A DNA stretch of 64,000 nt, taken from Cryptomeria japonica (lineage: Eukaryota; Streptophyta; Pinopsida; Cupressales; Cupressaceae). The notes under the pieces were generated by a model. It searched no databases. It was not told where the DNA came from and saw only the letters and a program-made list of their open reading frames with translations. The stretch is taken from NCBI RefSeq assembly GCF_030272615.1, contig NC_081412.1, positions 539,673,835 through 539,737,834 on the forward strand. The letters are read 5' to 3'. Position numbers and translations under genes: made by a program. Positions 57,516 through 64,000 of the stretch are shown here, in pieces. The first letter of the stretch is position 1; each line of letters opens with the position of its first letter.

Positions 57516-57589
57516 TTCTCAATGCATTTCCTTAAATCTGTTGTCGTCGACCTCCATGTCAGAGCATGAATCCAACTCTTTTGTGTTCT

Positions 57590-57933
57590 CTAAATTTGTG
57601 TGCTCGTCTCTATCTTGTGTTGTGCTAGTTCGGCTGCCCAAGAAAAGGAAAACATGGTAACAAAATTCCAAAAGAACCTAGAGAAAACTTCTGTCAAAAT
57701 TCTCCACTTGTGCAAATCTCCTAGAAGACTCTCATTTTCAACCTTGAGTGCTTTCCAAACTCCTGGGGCTGACAACATTCAAGGAGATTTATGAATTGCT
57801 CATTATTCAATCTAGAGTAATCAACATTAAGTGTATTGCCAAACTCAAAAGCTTTCATACATAGCTCTTCTTGTTTTTTAGTAGTCCGTGGACTTCTTTT
57901 CACTGTTGTCAAGAAACTGTTGTTTCCCTTCAC
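57590..57933 (-). pseudogene. unrecognised coding-like segment
   Basis: Two overlapping frames: KKQEELCMKAFEFGNTLNVD, NNEQFINLLECCQPQEFG (57721-57933), and VWKALKVENESLLGDLHKWR, VFSRFFWNFVTMFSFSWAAE (57590-57778). The composition is protein-like, but I recognise no family. Same strand as the L15 and tubulin pieces, so probably another captured fragment. Confidence 0.4.
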
Positions 57934-58090
57934 AAAACACCACTATTCCATAATAATTGTTGACAACTGCAACATTTGTAGTCACTTCTTCCACAGATTC
58001 CTACTATTCGCTCCTCTGCCGAGACATTGATAGATCCATCCTATAATGGGATGCTATGTACCTATCAAATGACTCCTCACACCATTTCTA

Positions 58091-58330
58091 TTACACACTA
58101 TCCACGGTGTCAGGCTCCAAATCCATGAGCATACCATAGGGAACAAAGCACCCACAATCATCAAAGCAAGGAGTTGAACCACTTGAACTAATCTTCCACA
58201 CATCACCTCCGCCCATCCTACCGTTAGCAGGATGCACATGATTTTCTATGGGCCAAGCATGACCTCTTCCATCCACAAGATCTATTTGCAATTTGTTTGG
58301 GCCAAAATCATTGGGCGAGTGACATCTAAG
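58091..58330 (-). pseudogene. beta-tubulin-like fragment
   Basis: The minus-strand frame ends GCFVPYGMLMDLEPDTVDSV (58095-58154). Beta-tubulin has [20 protein letters not shown] near residue 60-80: 14 of 20 positions agree. The preceding 60 codons (LQIDLVDGRGHAWPIENHV) do not look like tubulin. A stop follows DSV. Either a captured exon piece or chance similarity; I favour capture. Confidence 0.6.
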
Positions 58331-58385
58331 GCCTTGACCCTATGAATTCTTTTCATCGAAGACGATCTTCTCACTATTATATAGA

Positions 58386-58690
58386 GGGGTGTTTTAAGAC
58401 AATTTTTGAGGAAATTGTCTCAACTTGAGACAAAAAAAAAGTTTGGTATTGTCTTAAAAAATGTCTTTAACCAAGTGTCTTAAACTATCGTCTTTAAAAT
58501 TGTCTCTAAAGAGATGATATAAAACATAATTTCTTGTCTTTATAGAGACAATTTGCGTTTAAAGACAAATTGTCTCTCTAGAGACAATAGTTAGGATTAA
58601 AATCATATTGTCTATCGAGAGACGATATGCCTTTAGAGAGAATACCACTTTTGTCTCTCTAGAGATGATATAAAACAATGAATTTTAAAA
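58386..58690. repeat. palindrome-rich block (ATTGTCTCT/AGAGACAAT)
   Basis: At least six inverted pairs, for example TTGTCTCAACTTGAGACAA (58415-58433) and ATTGTCTCTCTAGAGACAAT (58569-58588). Direct and inverted copies alternate every 30-50 bases, as in subterminal regions of some DNA transposons. No coding. Confidence 0.85.
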
Positions 58691-58759
58691 AATAGCTCAC
58701 TATTCAGATAAATCAATATTGTTAAATATACATTACAATATCATTGATTAATTCATGTT

Positions 58760-58830
58760 AGGGCATGATGGAATTGAACCACCATCCTCCTGCTTGTAAA
58801 GCAGGCACTCTTCCATTGAGCTAGCACCCT
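58760..58830 (-). tRNA. tRNA-Val(UAC)-like, bacterial/organellar type
   Basis: On the minus strand it folds as a cloverleaf: acceptor AGGGTGC/ATGCCCT (one mismatch, two wobble pairs), TAGCTCAATGG-AAGAGT D-arm, anticodon arm CCTGC-TTTACAA-GCAGG with anticodon TAC, variable AGGAT, T-arm GGTGG-TTCAATT-CCATC. 71 bases, no encoded CCA. It resembles bacterial tRNA-Val, not the plant nuclear GGTTCCATGG... type, so it is probably an organelle-derived copy. Whether it is active is unknown. Confidence 0.7.
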
Positions 58831-59450
58831 TTAAAGGATAATTTTACCCTTCAGAATCTTGGCTCTCAAAACATCCTTTGGTTTAGTAGTGAATTTTAAG
58901 TCTGAATAATGGTTGCAAATATGTGACCGTTGCTAGCCATTTTGTGTTTTGTATTGAATAACTTTTTGTTTCCTTGAAAATAAAACAACTATGTGTTTCT
59001 TATAAAAAACCTTACAATATCTATCTTGCTCTATACAACATAGAAAATGTACAAAAATTTTGAATGATACATTTATGTTTGTAAATTGGCACCTACATGG
59101 TCTGATTCCAATCCTCAGTGTCAACCTGTTCAATGCAAAATAGGTTTAAGCCATCAATCCACAAATTCAAACTGCTCTCTTGCTAAGTAAATTTCATCAA
59201 ACACTTAAATGGATTCTAAAAGCAGTATTAGAGGCACATACCAAAATCCCAAGGTTATTTTTGATAAAAGAAACAACTTATATTATCAAAATAAAATGTT
59301 CCTAGAAAATAGAACTCTAGCTCTAAGAAACAAAGAGAATGACAAAGGGCACAAGATACTCAAAATGAAAATAATTTGACTATGATATTGCTCTTTAAAT
59401 AGGAAAACACTTGCCGAGATTCAATAATACAACTGATGCAAGAGAGTCAA
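58831..59450. other. non-genic DNA
   Basis: I see no gene or repeat that I can name. Confidence 0.4.
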
Positions 59451-59572
59451 ATTTAAAGTTGTTCACCTATAGTCAACCCAGTTTGCTACCTCATGTTCCT
59501 GAAATTTTTTGATTTAAAGATGTTCATCTATAGTCAGCCCAATTTGCTACCTCGTGTTCCTGAAATTTTTTG
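59451..59572. repeat. 61-bp tandem duplication
   Basis: Units 59451-59511 and 59512-59572 share ATTTAAAG-TGTTCA-CTATAGTCA...TGTTCCTGAAATTTTTTG and differ at about six sites. Confidence 0.93.
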
Positions 59573-59650
59573 TCTAGCTCTCTAAAGTCATCCTCAGAAT
59601 TGTACTGCCTTGAATGGTAAAAGAACCATTGTAAAATCTCCACATTTTTC
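59512..59650 (-). pseudogene. possible exon of an unrecognised gene
   Basis: On the minus strand one frame reads NVEILQWFFYHSRQYNSEDD then FRELDKKFQEHEVANWADYR, protein-like, ending at a possible donor (ATAG then ATGAAC here; GTGAAC in the duplicated unit). Family unknown. Confidence 0.35.
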
Positions 59651-59842
59651 CCTGGTCAGACAACAAAATTATTAAAAAATAAATTTTCTTTCTGAAACTC
59701 CTATGAAATACTTTTCTAGTTCAATGATTCTCCAAACTACATTTTGATTCTACTAAAACATAGCATTGCTAATGTTTAAATCATAATTTAGTAATTTTAA
59801 AATTTAAAAAAATATATAGTACACAAAATAAAGTACCTCTTG

Positions 59843-59932
59843 TCAACCTTGCAGGTCAATTTACCACCAATAATAAATACCTCTTGTGCATCAACATAAT
59901 GAAGAATATTCTTGTTCTTCTAAGGGGCCATC
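59843..59932 (-). pseudogene. possible first exon of an unrecognised gene
   Basis: On the minus strand an ATG at 59932 gives MAP, TAG, KNKNILHYVDAQEVFIIGGK then LTCKVDKR, ending at AG/GTACTT, a fair splice donor. It lies upstream of and on the same strand as 59512-59650. One in-frame stop. Not identified. Confidence 0.35.
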
Positions 59933-61000
59933 TTCTAACATAAAAATAAAGAATCTGGAACTAGATAAAATGAGAGGAATCTATACATATAGATGAAATA
60001 CCAGTTAAAAGAAATTCAAATAAAGAAGTAAATCATTGTAACTTTAAAGAATCTGGAATAGGACAAGTTAGGAATGCATAATATTCAGAATCTACAAACT
60101 TGGATGATAGAAATTTTGAAAACAATGGCTACAAAGAAGTAAATGACAACCCTTCTTCCATTACATCAAATAGCAGAAATTTATGTGCTTCAACACTCCA
60201 AAAAAAAGATTGTGTCTAAACAGACCATAGAAGTAGGATACATTCAGAATGGTCAAGGTGTGTATCTCTCCTAAGGTAGACAATGAAAAAAAAGGAAGAG
60301 GACATGATGTATCTGAAAATATAAGTTCTCTAGGAATATACCAACACTCAGACAAGAATATGACAACAAATAAACCAACTTGGACAAAATCAAAGGAGCA
60401 AAATTTTTCCTTCTGCATATGCATTGCTTGATCACAAAGATAATGATGATGAATGTGAAGATGATTCTAATTTTGCAGCCTTTGATTACCCTTAGAACCT
60501 GATAGAGAAGTTCAACCCGTGACAACAAATGGGATGGATAAATTCTTCCAACAACAAAGAACCCAAAGTTAGCCTAAAACACTGCACGTGCTTGTCAAAT
60601 AACCGGTTTCTATGAGCACAAGATTTGTATCAGGTTGTTTGACTTCTCCTACAATAAAGATGTCCCATCCATCCTATTTAATATTAGTGTCTACAGCTTC
60701 GTTGAAACAATTGTTTATCACTTTCTTTAAGTTTACATATCCTAGAAGTTGGAGCTGGCTGGAACCTTGTGCTTGACCAACATGCTTCTGCCTTGTTATC
60801 ATCTCTAACACAACAATTCAAACATGATCATTTATAAGAGGGTTTGTCTTTCTGTCAAAGATTTGGTCCCAAGAGAACTACTATGTATGTCCTTTAATCT
60901 TGAATACACAATGATAAAAAATAATTGAAGTCAAATCCTCTTTGGATAAAAGACCTCCAAGAGAGGAAAGAAACAAATCCTCTTCGGACATATAAACTAC
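59933..61000. other. non-genic DNA
   Basis: Short frames only (for example 60161-60528, overlapping on both strands); none resembles a known protein. Confidence 0.4.
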
Positions 61001-64000
61001 AATATCCTCCCAAACTCATGAAAGGGTTCAAATCAGAAAACCAAAATAGTCATAGGGATGGTGGATATCAATGAATAATGATGCTTCTTGGTGTTTTAAA
61101 GACAGTGTAAAGATGCACAAAATAGTGAGCATCAATCACAAATGTATAAGTCTAAGACAAAGTAGTCAATTAAGTTCTCACAGCTTCAAACACAGTAAAT
61201 ACATGTATGAAGGCATAATCATTGTATTGTAATAATAGAGAGGTCTCAGATCCAAAAGGGGGATATAAGCTATAGTAAGCATGAATACGGCCCTTCAAAT
61301 TTCACTAACCAGAGAGAATGCAGTCCAAAAGGGGCAGATACAGTGAATTGACAGTAATGAAGCAATGATGTAGCAACCATTCACAATGACCAAGGGAAAC
61401 AACTTCATCTAAAAGTGTTGCAAGATCATTAGCAGTAGTTACAACCAAGATAGAGATGAGTTCAAAAGAAATAGAAGAGGGATGAGTGTAGCAAAGAAAT
61501 CATTGTCATCCAAGTGGCAGTCTAGAAGCTAATGGTTTGTTATTGAAGTCAAATACAGTTCTGTGACTGTAGAAAGGTACAACCACTTAATGACCAGAGC
61601 TTTCATGTGCAGGGCCTTTATGGACAATCATTGGGAGATCCTCATGAATAGTGAGTTTATCAAGATCAAAGGATCAAACCTTCAAAGACAATAAGACAAT
61701 CCAATGGAGGTCTTATTCAGTGACTGCTTTAAGTCACAAAGCACAGATAAAGGAGCAGATATTGATCAAAGAATCAGAGGTCATAAACAACACCATTACC
61801 AAATATTGTGATAGAAAAAAGTCAATAGTGAAGTCCTCATGAAGTTGAGAATAGGATAATGCACATAAGTAGTCTCATGAAGATGATACAACCATGAATA
61901 ATGAAGAAAGATGGTCTTATATAAAGACAGTCTTGCTAATGTATGTCAAAATCTAAGGTCCTGTCATAAGGAGACAAGGAGGTTTGTTTAATGAGAAGGA
62001 AACAAGTTACAAGGAACCCTAGGATGGTAGGTTTTTAGAAGTCACAGAGAGCCTTATAGAGTAGTAGGTGCAGTGTTTAAAGGAAGTCTTTTAGGAAATG
62101 CAAGAATGTATTGAAAATATAGTCTAAGGGCAGTCAAAAGACAGAGCTACAGTGTATGGATACAAAAGGAAAACCTCAGTCCTTAAACAGAGATCAAAAC
62201 ATAGTCATAATCTGAACATAATCAGCTTAGAAAGCATGATGATAGTCCAAAAGGGCAGTCCAAGATAGCCAAAGATAAAAGGATTGAAAGGTAGCCTATT
62301 GTACAAGACAAAGATCACACCCTTTGTGGAAGACATCCATGTAATAGCAATCTATCTTTAGAAAGACCCCATTCGTTACAAAGATGATAGTTATATAACA
62401 GTATAATTGTTTGTAGGTTAGTGAGCAGCACTAAAAGCATGAAGAATCTATGAAGGAAAGGGGTTCGGAGATTAAGAAAGAGACATTCACAGTAACTAAG
62501 AGGAGAGCTGATGGTTTAATAATAGCATTTTGTAGAGAATGTTTCATTCTTCTGTGTAAAGAGAACAAATGTGCAATAGATGCCTCTATTATGACAAGCA
62601 ACAATATAAGACAAGTTTTTGTCTCAGACATAACAGTGGCAATAGAGGTTTTCTACAGTCCATTAGAAGGATTATGGATAGTATATGATAGTCATATATT
62701 CATAGTATTCATCAAAATCAAGAAAAGCACAATGAATCAAAGCAGTCTTATCAAGAGATATAAGCATATTGCAGTCATAAAGGACCTGTAGTAGTAAGTC
62801 ATTGTTAGAGAAGCAATATTCAAGAACAAACATGACTATTACAAAAGACCTGGACAATAGTTTTAAGCAGGTAAAGGTACAAGGATTCAACTTTTGACAT
62901 TGAGCTTTATCACAAGAACAATATTTCAAAGATCACAAGGTAGAATGAAAACATAGGGAGATCATAAGACTAACATAATACACAGTCAAAGAACTCCAAT
63001 GAAGCAATAGAATCAAGGAAATACAAGAGTTAAAGATCATCAAAACAAACAAGATGCAAGGATAGTGAATAAAAAAGGACAGTCTCAGTCAGCCAATAAA
63101 GAAGTCAATCACAGTGGTGAAAAGAAGAGTTTGAGGTCTCAATAAGAAGTCATAATCATACCAAGAGCATCAAGCTTGAAATAACAATGAAATAACATTG
63201 TTGCAGTCAAAAGTGGTTATGACAACATGAATTGCACTATACAGATGCAAACATAGTTACTGTCATTATACAGTCAAGGGACCTATAAATGATCAAACTC
63301 CTATCACCAATCACATGAATCAGTGGGTATATTGTAAAGAAATCAAAAATCCATTCAATCCACAGGGATCTATCAGTCCAAAGCATGATCAACAATAGTG
63401 GAATGGTAGCACACAAGCACATGCAAACACATAAAAGGCATTCGAGCAAAATATAAAGATTCATTATCATTTAGAGTAGTCAAAAGGATAGTAAAAGGTT
63501 CATAGTGAGTATAGAAGATGAAGAAGTAGACAGAGATTCAAGTCAACATTGATATTGCAAATGGAGGCTAAACACAGTGAATAGAGTGCATATACAAATC
63601 TATATCAGGCATCTAAGCATGATATGAGAAAATTTATTGAGAGGATACAATGGATAAGATAGTTCAGAAGTAGGCCCTAAGGACAACACAATCTTCAATA
63701 CTTGAGTATCTTTATGAAGTCACAAAGAGCCTTGTCTCAGATCAAAATAGAGAACATATGACAGTGGACAAAGATCACAATTAGAGCATAAGATAGAGAA
63801 TAGAGATCAAAGCACAAATATAGTCCTTGACAGTGAACAACATAAACCTTTACAGGTAGTACATAATCAAACTTTTAGGGAATAGTGATAAGTAAGAAAC
63901 AAATAGTCGATAAGCAGTGCTGGCAAAGGCAGAACAGTCTCATGAAATGAAGCAATAATCAACACATGAATAGCAGTCAAGGGCCCTGCCACGGTCCTCT
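61001..64000. other. A/G-rich non-coding DNA with dispersed words
   Basis: No gene. The plus strand is rich in CAAAG, CAGTC and GATCAAAG. Phrases recur: TCCAAAAGGGG/GGGCAG at 61252, 61323 and 62248; GTCACA-AGAGCCTT at 62042 and 63718. This suggests long, strongly degenerate repeat units or a retroelement non-coding internal region cut by the window end. Confidence 0.5.

Overview
The window looks like nuclear DNA of a seed plant with a large, repeat-filled genome. It is AT-rich, it holds Copia, Gypsy, LINE and SINE-like elements nested in one another, and its only host genes that I recognise are decayed NB-ARC/LRR (NLR) immune-receptor genes in a tandem array. A gymnosperm, most likely a conifer, fits best, but this is an inference from style and not from any species-specific marker. 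I see no intact host gene.

Region by region: 1-3230 holds a decayed Copia element (LTR end, primer site, gag, start of protease). 3231-11904 is the 3' end of a Gypsy element; a structurally complete Copia element (4741-11733, minus strand, TTAGG target duplications, two LTRs, primer site, polypurine tract, all pol domains) sits inside its LTR. From about 13.1 kb to 56.9 kb lies an array of at least four NLR units. Each descends from an upstream region of about 3.5 kb, a gene of about 3.4 kb and a 3' region. Unit 1: upstream 13.1-22.6 kb, split by two 5'-truncated LINEs (13506-15769 minus, 20105-22455 plus), then a Gypsy element (22636-30170), then the most complete NLR pseudogene (30224-33596). 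Unit 2: upstream 36.46-40.44 kb with a 476-bp tandem duplication, then a mosaic of Copia fragments (41.1-46.2 kb), then a deleted NLR (46478-47072). Unit 3: upstream 47.08-48.45 kb, NLR pseudogene 48453-50430. Unit 4: upstream 55.04-56.35 kb, short NLR remnant 56370-56850.

Between and after the units: a retroelement gag-like segment resembling DUF4283 proteins (34.3-35.2 kb), a Gypsy gag piece (36.2 kb), a SINE-like element (51.5 kb), a CT microsatellite with a long pyrimidine tract (51.9-52.85 kb), a 59-bp triple tandem repeat (53.7 kb), a Gypsy LTR of the same family as the one at 4.1 kb (ending 55034), a cluster of captured gene fragments (ribosomal protein L15, beta-tubulin) beside a palindrome-rich block (57.3-58.7 kb), a bacterial/organellar-type tRNA-Val-like sequence (58760-58830), and A/G-rich non-coding DNA to the end.

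How the genes relate: the NLR copies share a leader that starts MGxxxS (a possible myristoylation signal), an NB-ARC with TNL-like ARC2 motifs but no visible TIR domain, and LRRs of the LPSSFG type. All carry stops, frameshifts or domain-skipping deletions. Everything else coding is transposon-derived.
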